64,000 nucleotides of DNA from Excoecaria cochinchinensis (lineage: Eukaryota > Streptophyta > Magnoliopsida > Malpighiales > Euphorbiaceae): assembly GCA_947683425.1 (NCBI GenBank), contig CANTUQ010000017.1, forward strand, positions 1,798,001 through 1,862,000, in the 5' to 3' direction. This document shows, piece after piece, positions 51,056-62,830 of the stretch (positions are counted from its first letter, which is position 1; every line of letters begins with the position of its first letter). The notes beneath the pieces are model-generated. The model was not told where the DNA came from. It searched no databases and saw only the letters and a program-made list of their open reading frames with translations. Both the position numbers and the translations under genes were made by a program.

Positions 51056-51480
51056 GAGGTAACATTAACAGTAACAACAACAATATTAACAATAATAATG
51101 ACAAATAAAATGAAATGAAATGATGAAAATGGATCCAAGAATCTTGACCCTCAGATTTGATGATATAGAATCAAGATTTTTCAATCCGACTTTCCTTGTC
51201 AAGGTTCAAAATAGATTCGCTCAAAGACTAAAAAAAAACAAATACGATAGAATGAAACCAAATAATTTTTTATTTTTGTTTGATAATAAACCCAAGAAAA
51301 GGGAATCAATTCCCTATCTCAAGTTGAGCTCAAACTCAAAAAAGTTTTTCTTTTTCTGGGTTCAGGGGAATCAAAGGAAGAAAATCCACTTTTTGAAAGA
51401 TGAATTTTCTAGAATACTCTCCCCATTTTTATTTCTTCTCTAAGCCCTCTCTTCAAGCTCTTTTTCATTTTTTTTCTCTC
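49899..51480 (-). mobile_element. Minus-strand Tat-type LTR fragment
   Basis: Shares with the LTR at 54359-56289 the CATTTATTC/GAATTTT region, an 'AAATCGGG' type block (50335), the ACATTGGT phrases and the ACCCTCAGA phrase (51147). It is cut at 51481 by a plus-strand Tat LTR and abuts the LTR end at 49898. Includes a TAA microsatellite. No gene. Confidence 0.65.
50979..51055. repeat. (AAT)n microsatellite
   Basis: About 77 bp of perfect repeat within the Tat LTR, comparable to those at 717 and 30891. Confidence 0.95.
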
Positions 51481-51960
51481 TGTAGACACTAGGTCCTGAG
51501 TCAGCCTAAATCGAAGTTACCCGATGATGATAAGGTGCCTTGTCTCGGGCAAAAAGGTTAAAAGTGGTGATTTCCTTGTAAAATTTGCATTTTAGAGTGA
51601 AAAATTGAAAAATAATAAAAAATATTTTAAAAAATTAGATTTGAAAAATGGGGCTTAGAAATTACAATATTTTTCAAAAAATAAAAAAATTAAAAAAAAA
51701 ATTAAAATTCGGAGCGTTGGCCGCGCTGCAGCGTTGCGGCTGTGCGTCGTGCATCGCGCGCGAGCTTCTGCGCACATTTGCTCGTCGCGCATTGTGCACG
51801 AGCTTCCAGGCGCAGTGCGCGAAGCGTCGCGCGCAACGCCTATCGCTCAATAGCGACGGGCATCCCTCCTTTCCTGGACGTCGCTGAAGGGTCTGAATGT
51901 ACATTTTTCCAATTTTTCAACCTTTTTTCCGATTTTTCACCCCAAAAAACGCATTTTTTC
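51481..51960 (+). mobile_element. Start of a plus-strand Tat-type LTR
   Basis: Begins TGTAGACACTAGGTCCTGAG, then the GTGATTTCCTTGTAAAATTTG stretch and a GC island (51715-51880). After about 51960 it no longer resembles other Tat LTRs. Confidence 0.7.
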
Positions 51961-52295
51961 AAGGAAATGGCTCCTCGCTTTAAGCTCAAGAAACACCATA
52001 TGCCTCTTCTTACGTACCAAACCTTATTAGAAGGTCATCTCCGCTAATTGGATAAGACTGAACCAAGAATCAAGAGGTCTTACTTTGGTTGTAATGTTAG
52101 GCTTAGGTAGATGGTTGTCAAAGGAAGATCAGGTCGCTAGAGAAAATATGGCCGCAATATTTACTCGACTGATGGATGAACCATTCTCAGCTCAGTTGCA
52201 TATACAAGGTATCCTTGAACTTGGGTTCGGTAACATTTTAGCTCATTAAGATCAGAATGACATTTAAAAAGGTAATCATCGAAACTCGACAAGTG
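51961..52295 (+). other. Unassigned sequence next to the inverted repeat
   Basis: Short broken frames (from ATG at 51967, stop near 52045; a second frame with WLSKEDQVARENMAAIFTRL around 52110-52170) suggest remains of a protein-coding sequence. I do not recognise the protein. Confidence 0.35.
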
Positions 52296-52771
52296 GTTAC
52301 TATTTTGAGCTCTATTTTATTATTTTATTTAATTTTTTTTTGTTTGAGCTCATGTCTTTGGCGCATGACTGAAACCCTCTTCCCAAAGTGTAAACTCATC
52401 CTTACCAAGGCAATTTTTGATAACCCACAAAATTGTTAAAATGTACATCCATCCCTTCTAGAGCGGCCACTCTTCTAAGGGGAGGCAAAAATCATTTTAG
52501 GCGAGGGGATAGTTTTAACATGTGTAACAACAAAATTAGTACACATTTAGTAAACCTCCATAAAGCTCAACGGGCTAGCAAGCGATTGCAGAACAAGGGT
52601 AGGAAATGGTCATTTAGAGAGCTTCACAAAGAAATGATTGCCTAAATCATTTTCTAGGTTCCGTCTTATCCAGGGATCGCTTTGATGGGTAATCAGAAAG
52701 GTTCTAGTGCTCTTAGTGAGTTTCCATCCAATCCCCTAATTGCAACTAGTTTTTCTTTATTATTATTTTTT
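52296..52771 (+). repeat. Inverted-repeat arm, left
   Basis: About 475 bp recurring in reverse complement at 56290-56761, roughly 95% alike by eye. It contains a short basic frame ending KWSFRELHKEMIA (about 52433-52645) of unknown identity. The arms flank a minus-strand Tat fragment. Confidence 0.8.
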
Positions 52772-53127
52772 TCTGAATTTCCCTCTCTACAAGAGTTATA
52801 TCAGATGCTATCAAGATTTTCTTTGGGTTCCCCAAAGTTTCGAGATTAACTGTAGTCATATTATTTGAATTAATGTCAAAGTAAATGCATTGTGATCATG
52901 TTAAATGAAATCATTAGAAACACCATATAAATAAGCAAAAATTATTCTATTGAAATAACCAAGCATTGAAATAATAACAAAGATTGAAAAAGAAAGAACA
53001 TAATCTTCATTTCCACTCTCACTAGTGCATTAAGAGGACCCGATCATAATCATGGTGGAGGGACCGCGTTTTAACCCGCCTTTTTCTTCTTTTCTCTCTT
53101 CTCTGTAATGTCTACCTTCCTCTTCCA
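52772..53127 (-). other. Degenerate Tat internal sequence
   Basis: Probably the downstream continuation of the minus-strand gag; it reads only in short broken pieces. Confidence 0.4.
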
Positions 53128-53446
53128 TTAGGAAATCATCGTTGGGATTATGAATCCTTTCCCCTCTTGGCTCGATGGGTGCAGCAGCTCTATGATCATT
53201 GTTGGGTTGGCAAGCAGCAACTCCAACGAAGGGAGTCTCCCCACCAGCAGGTGGTTTGGCTTGCCCCGAGGAGGGGCTGCCTGTGGTTGTAGAGCAGTAG
53301 GTGGCTGTGGGGCAGCAGGTGGATGGGCAATCCTTTCAGCCATGGCGCCCATCATATCCATCGTTCTACGCTCAAAATCTTTTAGCCTCCTAGCTAGGCT
53401 TGATTGGTCAAAGCTCCAACTTCTTTTGCCATTGGTGGTTCTATAG
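53128..53446 (-). pseudogene. gag: Tat-type gag N-terminal remnant
   Basis: On minus an ATG near 53435 (MAKEVGALTNQA) is followed after a one-base shift by SLARRLKDFERRTMDMMGAM and a Pro/Ala-rich stretch (53128-53361). The same layout, a helical start then a Pro/Gln-rich stretch, is seen in the plus-strand gag at 59833. Confidence 0.55.
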
Positions 53447-54339
53447 AGGACTCACTGATTGATGAGGATGACTCGAAATCCCAGTCAGACACAAATTTCG
53501 ACAACTTAAAAAGTAAATTTGTTTTTACTAGCCGGCCGTTACCTCTAATCCTCTTAGATGAATCTATGATGGCTGGAAAAAATAGATTGTTAGAATGATG
53601 CATGAATGAAATATACAATGCATGATAGCGTGTTATGCAACATTTACAATCACATGCAAGCAAGTAGATCCTTCCAACCTTATTACTCCCACACACGAGG
53701 TAATGTGGTCTCTTTCTTAGGTGGGATTGATCTATGGGTTAACGGGGAACCCAATGGACGCGTATGGTGCTCGGTGGAAAATCGACATCATAACATCTCT
53801 TAACTAATGTGCATACGTATGAGTTTTGGCCTTTATATGTTTAAACATTTCAACTAAATTAAGATGGGCCCATCGGGGCATGGAAGCCTTTGATAAAAAG
53901 CCCATTTAATTAGGTTGAATTTGTTCAATATATAATGGCCTACATAGAAAGCATTGTATTAAGGTACATGTCACCTAGGGGAAGTATCTATTGCCATTAC
54001 ATGAGCTTTGGTCGTGGGTGATGATATTTTGGGGTAACCCAAGCATGGTCCCTGCCGACGGGTCTAGCTCATCATGAGCGTAACGATCGATCGAGTCACC
54101 ATTTGATATACCTTGATGGCACGAGGCTTGGGCTGGTGATTATCCTTAACACTTCCCTACATTGAGTGAACGTAGGGTCATGCTTCGAGAATGCACTAGG
54201 GCTAATAAAGGGACCAAACTAGCATAGATCTAAGGCTCTAATGCTATGATGTGCAATTTCAAAAAGGGATAAAAATTTTAAATTAAAACTCAATTATAAA
54301 TTTTAACTAAGGTACTTTCGAATCGAAGCCACTTAGAGG
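53447..54339 (-). other. Untranslated leader of the minus-strand Tat element
   Basis: Lies between gag and primer-binding site and shares phrases with 58915-59832 (CGTAACGATCGATCG, AGCCTTAGATCTATGCTAG on the element strand). No gene is seen. Confidence 0.6.
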
Positions 54340-54357
54340 TCCCCAGTGGAGTCGCCA
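54340..54357 (-). other. Primer-binding site, Arg tRNA type
   Basis: On minus TGGCGACTCCACTGGGGA, which matches from memory the 3' end of plant tRNA-Arg(ACG) plus CCA, as in Tat/Ogre elements. Confidence 0.8.
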
Positions 54358-54358
54358 C

Positions 54359-56289
54359 TGTAACGCACGCCGAACCCCGTAGGACCCCCCGAAGGCCCGC
54401 TTTTAGGGCTTTCGGGATGAGGTTCATGAAAACTTGTAAGGTATTTACAAGTGCATCTATTTTGGGCAACAAGGAGGTTTCTTGGAGTTGCCACCCAATA
54501 GAACATTGGGACAGGTCGTCTAGCCTCGGTGAGCCTAAGACGGCGCATAATATCCATTTTGGGCAAACCAAAGGGGTCTTGGAGATATCAACCCAATAGA
54601 ACACTGGAATAACCCTCTACCCCGTGGAGCCTAGGAATGTAAATTTAAGTCTTTTGGTGGGACACAAGAGGTATCTTGGAGATCCCATTCCCATGAAATA
54701 TCGGAATGGTCCTCTCGCCTCGTTGAGCCCAAAGACCAGAGATGGTTCGGGACTTCTCATTTATTCATACCTTGGTTATTTTATAATTAAGTTTTGAATT
54801 TAAGTTTTCATCCATTTTCTCATACATTTCGATGCAATAATTAGAGCGCAAGTTATTCAGTTAGGGAAAGCGGTAAATAAAACAAGATTAAAATAAAATA
54901 CATGAAAGTAATATAACAAAACTAGGGGCAGAATACAACCCCCATTGTAAATAAAGTACAAACCATACATAAATCGGGATATTCATTAATGATGAGGACA
55001 TTGGTCCTCGCATGAATATTTATTATAAAACAATTTTTATGTGATGATTTTGGATGGAGAAAATTGAGATATTGGTCCCATTTTTATTTAGGAAAAATAC
55101 CAAGTTAATTAATAAAAATAGTTTGGTGATTTTCTCTCTAGCGGATCTAAATAAACAATTTTACAAAAAAATTATATGACAAAAATAAAAAAAGCCAAAT
55201 AAATAAAATATTATAAATAAAGAAAATATAATCCAAACGAGCCATTCCGGACACCCCCCGTGTGTTCGCAAAAAATGCCCAAGCAAAAAATGAGTTTTGA
55301 CATAAAAACAAAACATAAACAAAATAATGTTAGTAATTAAAACAATTGAATCAATAATAAAAGATAAAATGGAATAAAATAAGATAAAATAGCATCATAT
55401 CAAAATGACAATTGAATTAATATGTTAACAATTAAAATAAATGTGAAAAATACATTTTTATGACAAATTAAATAAATGATGTGATTAAAATAAAATATAA
55501 CATGTTAATGAATTAATACATGAAAATTATGAACATGATGAAAAATAATGAAAATAAACAATAAATTGAATAAACAATAAATATAACATGTAACAATGAT
55601 AAAAGAATGATAAAAATAATTAAAACAATGACATGATTAATTGCTATTATCACAATTAACATAAACCATTTATATGGCAAAAAAATTAATCAAAATTAAT
55701 TAATTAATTACATGCTGAAAAATAATGATGAATCAAAATAAAATAAATTATTTACATGTTAGGAATTAATAGGAAATCAAAATTTACATGAATAAAAACA
55801 AAATCATATATAAACATATTAAATAAAAACAAATATTACAATAATAAAATAAACAAATAAATGAAAACAATAAGTAAATTAATAAAAACAATAAAATATA
55901 CATGAACAAATTAAATATAAACAAAATAAAATAAAATAAAAATCAAGCCCAGAATATTTACCCTCAGAGTTTTGGATTCGATGAAGGTAAAGTGATGATC
56001 TCCTTGAAAAATTGCTTGAGAAAATAATTTAGCAATAAAATTAATCACTTTTATTTATGGATGAAACAAAGAAATTAATTTGAATGCTCAACAATAAAAA
56101 AATTGATTTGAAAGAGAGAATTAATTTCTTATGTTTATGGAAAAACAAAGGAATTAATTTGGAATAATTAAGAATTGAAAATTGATTTTCCAATCTCAAT
56201 TAAACCTTATTAATTAAAAGAAGAAATCCGGAAATTTTTGAAGAAAATCAAAGAAGAAGAAAATGCTAAAAATTCTAATGTCAAAAAAA
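54359..56289 (-). mobile_element. Minus-strand Tat-type LTR, start missing
   Basis: Ends on minus at GCGTTACA one base from the primer-binding site. Three 98-bp type repeats lie at 54440-54740. The LTR start is replaced at 56290 by the inverted-repeat arm. Confidence 0.75.
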
Positions 56290-56761
56290 AAATAATAAAG
56301 AAAAACTAGTTGCAATTAGGGGATTGGATGGAAATTCACTAATAGCACTAGAACCTTTCTGATTACTCATCAAAGCGATCCCTGGATATGACGGAACCTA
56401 GAAAATGATTTAGGCAATCATTTCTTTGTGAAGCTCTCTAAATGACCATTTCCTACTCTTGTTCTGCAATCGCTTGCTAGCCCGTTGAGCTTTATGGAGG
56501 TATGCTAAATGCGTGCCAATTTTGTTGTTACACATGTTAAAACTATCCCCTCGCCTAAAATGATTTTTGCCTCCCCTTAGAAGAGTGGCCGCTCTAGAAG
56601 GGATGGATGTACATTTTAAAAATTTTTTGAGTTATCAAAAATTGCCTTGGTAAGGATGAGTTTACACTTTGGGAAGAGGGTTTCAGTCATGCACCAAAGA
56701 CATGAGTTCAAACAAAAAAAATAATTAAATAAAATAATAAAATAGAGCTCAAAATAGTAAC
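56290..56761 (-). repeat. Inverted-repeat arm, right
   Basis: Reverse complement of 52296-52771. It stops at GTAAC (56757-56761), where the next Tat LTR begins. GTAAC is probably that element's target duplication, the other copy lying beyond the window. Confidence 0.8.
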
Positions 56762-58895
56762 TGTTGACACCGGGTCTCGAGGCAGTCCAGATCAGAGTTA
56801 CCCGATGAAGAGATCAATGTCGATTTACGAGTAAGGGGATGGAATTCGGAGGTTTTCGTCTTTCGGTCTCGCAAGGATTAAAATCTTTTTCTATAGCATG
56901 GAGTTTTGAAAGAGTTGGATAAATTTTACAGAATTTGGGTAAAAATGGGAGTTTTGCTTCACAGACGGGCATTCCGTCTGTGTAGGGACGCCCGTCCCTA
57001 CTTGTAGAGATACCCGTCCCTAGGCATAGAAGGGACGGACCCGTGGCAACCAAGGGACGCCCGTCCCTAGGATCGCGCCCCGTCCCTAGTCAGTCTCCCG
57101 CATTTGCCCCTAGTAGAGACGGCCGTCGGTAGGCGCAGGGAAGCCCGTCGGTACGGTAACTGACCGGATCACTCGAGATTGGATAAAATTTGATCTCTTT
57201 TCTTTTCAAAAGGGGGATAGAATTTATCTAAAAGTTGAATTTTAAAAGCCCTTTTAAAATTCAAACTTTAGATAGAGGCTTATCTTAATTATCTCATAAA
57301 ACCCTATAAATAAAGGATCAAATTTCAGTTTTAGGGGTTAGAAAATTTGGAGAAAATCTGGAAAAGGAGAGAGAAATTTTAGAGAAATCTTATTTAGAAA
57401 AAGAGGCTATCAAATATTTTTTTGAAAAAAAATTGCTTTTTAAAAAAAGGCTTTTCTGTGAGCAGATTATGCAAAAAGTTCATAAATCTCTATTCATCTG
57501 TAGAGTTTTATTTTGATAAAACTTCTTTTAATTAATCGATTTCTTCAAATTTTTCTTACGAATTAAGTCAAATTGAGGTGACGAAATTCAGTCGTTTCCA
57601 TCAATATAACTAATTCGAACACACGATTGCTATCAAATTTTCAAGGAAAGAATAACATAAATTTTCTTTCTTTGATCTGATTCTTCTTTTGATCCTTGCG
57701 AGGCACATGGGGACAAAATCATTCGACATCCACCCTAAAAGGTAAAATCCGAGGGTAAACATTTTGGATTAACAATTGTATAATTTAATTTGATTTACAT
57801 TGATTTCTATATATACTTCATTATCTTTTTTTTACAAAAGATTTAAGAGGTTTTTTTTTTTATTTGTTTTCCCCTCACTAGGGACAGCCACTGGCATGAT
57901 CCAAGTAGCCGTCCCTAGGCAAAATTCTCATTTTTTTATCTCATAAAATCCTATCTCTTAGCTTATTGCTATTGGAATTTTCTCATTTTTATTTTTATTC
58001 ACGTTTTTGCTAACGTGTTTATCCTGGTGAGTTCTTTTCTGACCATTGGAAGTTGGAGTTGTGAGAGATGTTGGTTGCGCCATCCTGCGGATCTCGATTC
58101 GGGTTCATTTTTCTACCCTTACCTTGTATTTATATTGTTATGGAAATGGTTTTAATATCGTTAAGGTAAAAAGCACCAAAGGTTTTTTTAACAATTAAAC
58201 CTGGAGATTTTCCCGAAAATGGTGGACTAATGTCCCATTTCAGCCAATAAAATTGACACTTCATAAAAAACCGTTTTTGTAATGAATATGCATGGTAGGA
58301 CCAAAGTCCTCATTCCAATGAATATCCCGTTTTATGCATGTATCGGACTTTTATAAATGGGAGTTGTATTGCGCTCCTAGTGTTATTGTAATTTATTTCG
58401 AACACTTTATCTTGATTCTTGCTTTTATTTACCGCTTTGGATGTGAATGATTTGCGCTTTAATAAAATACATCGTGTGGAAAGTTGGTGAAATAATAAAT
58501 TCAAAACATAATTGTAAAATTAATCAAAGTATGAATAAATGAGAAGTCCCGAACTCACTCTGGTCTTTGGGACTCAAAGAGGCGAGAGGTCTAGGACTTC
58601 CAAGACACCTCTTGAGTCCCACCAAAAGGCTTAAATATACAATCCTAGGTTCTAGGGGAGTAGAGGATAAGGCCTCCAAGATCCCTCTGGCTAGCTCAAG
58701 ATGGATATGTATGCGCCGTCTTAGGCTCGATAAGGCTAGACGACCCTTCCCAATGTTCTATTGGGTGGCGACTCCAAGAAACCTCATTGTTGCCCAAAAT
58801 AGACGCACTTGTAAATACCTTACAAGTTTTATGAACCTCTCCTGATCGCCCTGAAGCTGGCTTTCGGGAGGCCATGAGGTTCGGCATGCGTCATA
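56762..58895 (+). mobile_element. 5' LTR of a plus-strand Tat element
   Basis: Starts TGTTGACACCGGGTCTCGAG and ends near GCGTCATA. It contains an island of repeated CCGTCCCTAGG-type words (56965-57150), a TATA box at 57305, a purine-rich leader and a three-unit 98-bp array (about 58555-58800). Frames within it are not genes. Confidence 0.85.
57305..57312 (+). promoter_or_regulatory. TATA box of Tat LTR
   Basis: TATAAATA in CCCTATAAATAAAGG, the same context as at 10486. Confidence 0.65.
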
Positions 58896-58896
58896 G

Positions 58897-58914
58897 TGGC
58901 GACTCCACTGGGGA
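58897..58914 (+). other. Primer-binding site, Arg tRNA type
   Basis: TGGCGACTCCACTGGGGA directly after the LTR. Confidence 0.85.
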
Positions 58915-59832
58915 CATACTCGAGACTTCGATTCGAAAGTACTTTGATTAAAAATTTATAATTAGATTTTAGCTTAAAAATTTCACCATCTTTCAAAATC
59001 TGCATTGCATCGCATTAGAGCCTTAGATCTATGCTAGTTTGGTCCCTTTTTAGCCCCGGTGCGTTCCTGAAGCACGACCCTATTTTCACTCAATTTAGGG
59101 AAGTGTTAAGGATAATCACTAGCCCAAGCCTCGTACCATAATGGTATATTAAATGGTGACCCGATCGATCGTTACGCTCTTGACGAGCTAGACCCATTGG
59201 CAGGGACCATGCTTGGGTAGCCCTAAAGTAACACCACCCTTTGACTAAAGCTCATGTAAATGGAAATAGTTACTTTTCCCAAGTGGCATGAACCTTAATA
59301 CGATGTTTGCTGTATGGATCATTAGGTATTGGACAAACCCGGATAGTTCGACTGGTCACCTAATCAAAGGCTTTCATGCCCCGATAGGCCCAGGACGCCT
59401 TATTCGGATTGCCAAAATACATGATGATAATAACCCATCCGCCTGTGCATTAGTTAGGAGAGGTTATGCTGCCGGATTTCCACCGTGCACCATACGCATT
59501 CATCGGGTCCCCAGATTGACCCATGGGCCAATCCCACCTAGGAAAGAGACTATGACCTCGTGTGCGGGAGTAATAAGGTTGGAAGGACCTATGTGCTTGC
59601 ATGTGGCTTGTGAGTGCTGCATAGCACGATCATGCATTATTTTTTGTGCAATCATGCATCATCCTGACCCCTGTGTTTTTCAGCCATCATAGATTCGCCT
59701 AGGTGGACAAGAGGGTCTCGGGGACGGCTACGCAGGAATCCATTTTTCGAGTTACCAAAAAGGATAGAGTATCCGAACAGTTCTTTTGAGACCAGTTACG
59801 CCACTTCAAATCAGTTTTTTGTACCCAAAGAA
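58915..59832 (+). other. Untranslated leader of the Tat element
   Basis: About 900 bp between primer-binding site and gag, shared with the minus-strand copy at 53447-54339. The 134-codon frame at 59288 lies in a region that is broken in the other copy, so I do not call it a gene. Confidence 0.6.
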
Positions 59833-60259
59833 ATGGCAAACTCACCGAGAGGGGCAGAGGCCACCCGGGAAATTATAGCAGAGGAAGTGGGCCAAAGGTT
59901 GGAAGAGTTTGAGAACCGGGTGTTGGCAATGATAGCCGTAATGGGTCAACAAGCAGCCCCGTAAAACCCGCAGCCTCCTCCTGTGAGGAATAATGAAAGG
60001 GAAGAGGTCAGAGAGGACCCACAAGATGAAACTCGCCCGCCACTCGTGAACCTAAGAGCTACTACTTCAGGGGCACATAGGGGAAGACCTGTCCCGAGGC
60101 TGGATGATGATTGGGAAGACGAGGAATATGAGGAATGTATGTCTGAGAAAGGGAAAGCCCCTCAAATTGAAGAAGCCATCTCGAGGAAAGTGGAAGAGAG
60201 ATTTGAAGCTATGACAAGGATGTTGACAAAAGGCCAAGGAGTGAATCCTGAGGACAAAG
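59833..60259 (+). pseudogene. gag: Tat-type gag, interrupted by a chromovirus
   Basis: ATG at 59833 (MANSPRGAEATREII...) opens a helical segment, a TAA stop at 59962, then continues in the same frame through a Pro-rich and an acidic segment (DDDWEDEEYEE) to 60259, where a chromoviral LTR interrupts. The rest of the gene should resume beyond the window. Confidence 0.7.
60255..60259. repeat. Probable target-site duplication CAAAG
   Basis: Five bases before the LTR; the partner lies beyond the window. Confidence 0.5.
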
Positions 60260-61750
60260 TGTCACACCCCATTTGCCCCCTAGTAGAATGAGCCTGCCTG
60301 TCTGTCTATCTGTCTGTCTGTATGTGTAAGCATTCGCATGTGTTCAGCATTTCATAAGGGTATTTCAGTAAAATGTAAGATTTTGGGGTTTATTATTATG
60401 TGGGTGCATACATGACATTAGTGTGTGAATTAGTTAGGAATTAATTGTGTACATTGGAGCATACCATTGTAGGGTGTTTTAATTAAGAATACATTATGTG
60501 TGTGTGATGTTTGTTGAGTTAGGGTGTGAGCAATTAGCTTCATCAATAGGATTTGGACACATACTTAGGGCAAAGAAAAGAAAAAGAAAGAAGTGAAGAT
60601 AACAGATTTACGTTATCTTCTTTCTCTGGCGTTTCTTCTCTTCTTTTTCTCCATTTTCTTTACTCTAAGTATTGTGGTGTGGATTCTAGTTTGATTGGTG
60701 AAGTTAATCTCTCCTTGCATCCCCTAGCTTGGTAAGTGCATATCTTGTCTTTGTTTTACTGTAACTTTACATCTTCATCTTCTTCTTTAGGTTGAGTTTT
60801 AATTTAGGGTTGCATGTTGATGGTCATTACTGTGTTTGTGTTCTAGCTGAGGCTCCACGCGATCCTAAAGGCAAAGAGGTTGCTGGGAGCAGTGGGACTA
60901 AGTGTTAGAAGATTAGAATCCAGGTTTGGGAATGTTTATTTGTGAAATTGTGTGATTTTGATCTTACTGTCAAATTCTAGGGTTTATGTTCTTGTAAGTT
61001 TGAATGCCTATGTTCTTGATTTGATTTGGTTAATTATTGAATGAATTGAGTTGTATGATTGTTGCCTATGTTGTTTGAGATGATTTCTGGAAGATAAAAA
61101 CAGGTTTGTATGGTTTTAAATCAAATTGGAATTGAATTCCTTATTCTGGAAAATCTGGAAAATCGAAGTACTGTTCTTCGTCGCGTGACTCGCTACGGAA
61201 GAAGGCAAGTCACGAGACGTGACCCTCGGTCACGCCGTGACCTGCCTGCAGAGAAGCCAGTCGCGTGACCAGCTGAAGAACAAGCAAGTCACGCGACGTG
61301 ATCCTCGGTCACGTCGTGCGACCTGCGAAGGCGTTGCGTGATCTGTGTGATCACGCGACGTGATCTGCGAGAGGGAGAAGCACGTCATGAGTCGTGACGT
61401 CCAGTCATGCCGTGACCTGCAAGAGCGTTGCGTGATTTGTGAAGATCACGCAACGTGATCGGCGAGGAACAAGCAAGTCACGTCGCGTGACCCTCGGTCA
61501 CGTCGCGTGACCTGCCTGTTGGGAAGGCCAGTCACGCCAGTGACCAGCCGATCTCGCCCGTTTCTCCGTTCAGCTCATTTTTTCGAAATTTCCTGGTTTT
61601 TAACTCAGAAATGAACTTGGTATTTCTTCTGAATGGATTTTACTGTTGTATGATGCATGTCTTACTGTTTGATGCTTCGATATGCGTGATACCATGATTT
61701 TCTGATGAATTATATTCTGTATCCTGAAATGTGATCTGTTTGACGCATAA

Positions 61751-62023
61751 CCTGCTAGAGTCAAGTAAGTGGATAGTTAGGCATGCCTAATAGAGTCTTT
61801 AGCTGCAGCCCTCAGTTCAGTTTGGACCCCGATCAGGTCCCCGTTTGGTTCCTCGCGAACCCATCAGTATAGAATCTTGTTTAAGATTCCCTCAGTATAT
61901 AAATAACATGTTATGATTAATGATATAATATTTGATTTGTACCTGTGAGGTACCATCAGTCTTTGATTCGTACCCGTAAGGTACCTTCAGTACACTCGTT
62001 ATCCACTGTCTAGAGTCAGTAGG
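61751..62023 (+). promoter_or_regulatory. Shared multi-branched LTR fold, instance F
   Basis: CCTGCT/AGTAGG (one G-U), AGTGGATA/TATCCACT, TTAGGCATGCCTAA, GGACC/GGTCC, GGTTCCTCGCGAACC, GAATCTTGTTTAAGATTC, GTACCTGTGAGGTAC and GTACCCGTAAGGTAC. Confidence 0.6.
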
Positions 62024-62269
62024 TGTTCTTCATTTGTTAATTAGAATTGTTCTGATCTGTTTTGATTACCTTATGGAATTCCTGAATGAGTTAATGATGA
62101 AACACATGCTGGATTATTCTGTAATGAATATGATTGTGAGATATTGACTATATGGCCTTTATACGTGAATGCGTTCATATGTATTATGCTAACCTTTGCA
62201 TATTGCCATTCTGAATGTGACATGATTAGGCGACCATTGTGAATGGCCGTCCATAATTTATGTGTGTTT

Positions 62270-62316
62270 CCCCACTAAGCGTTTATCGCTTAGCACGGTG
62301 TGTTTACCCGTACAGG
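62270..62316 (+). promoter_or_regulatory. Twin-hairpin LTR module
   Basis: CTAAGCG-TTTAT-CGCTTAG, then ACGG/CCGT and ACAGG. Confidence 0.55.
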
Positions 62317-62713
62317 TGCGGAAGGAGTTTTGCCTTGTGAGAGTCGCCGTCATCAAGCCAACACAGAAGAGTTTTTAGTGTAGGGCTATTTTTGTATCAG
62401 TGATGATTCTTTTTGTATAGAACTCTCATGTATCAGCTTCCGCTTTTGTATCTATATTTTGGGTTATGTAATATTATTTTTGTATCAGCTTGCTGATCAG
62501 AACATTATTGTAATAGTTTAATTATAGTAATGCATGATCAGCCTGTGCTTTCTTTTTCTATAAAGTTTTTAATTATTCTGTATTTACTGAATGTATGTTA
62601 TGAATGATTGTATGTTAGACTTTGTACTTGCTTGGTGGCACCTTTACTCATACGGCTTCTCACTCCTTCTCGGATGGGATCGCCTACGTATGGGAAAGGG
62701 GTGTTACAGTTTG

Positions 62714-62725
62714 TGGTATCAGAGC
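62714..62725 (+). other. Primer-binding site, initiator-Met tRNA
   Basis: TGGTATCAGAGC, five bases after the LTR end. Confidence 0.92.
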
Positions 62726-62830
62726 ATAGGTTTAGGCGTTTCTGGGTGTTGTTGTGATTGTTTTGAGTTTCTTAGATGTGTATGTGTCTAGATCTGTGTT
62801 GGCTGATACGGTTGTTTCTTGTTTGTTTAG

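Larger units (their letters stand above)
60260..62708 (+). mobile_element. 5' LTR of the youngest-looking chromovirus
   Basis: 2,449 bp, TGTCACACCCC...GGGGTGTTACA. It has a TCTG microsatellite (60297-60322), a pyrimidine-rich leader (60600-60660), donor-like GGTAAGTG (60731), a GC island of GTCACGCGACGTGATC-type words (61160-61560), the fold (61751-62023) and the twin hairpin (62270-62316). Confidence 0.9.

Noticed and set aside
51961..52645. A host gene fragment
   Set aside because: Only short broken frames; suggestive peptides but no family I can name, so left as unassigned sequence.
54290..54604. 104-codon minus-strand frame
   Set aside because: It spans the primer-binding site and 98-bp repeats of a Tat LTR; an accidental frame.
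59288..59692. 134-codon frame in the Tat leader
   Set aside because: The homologous leader at 53447-54339 does not keep it open and no motif is present.
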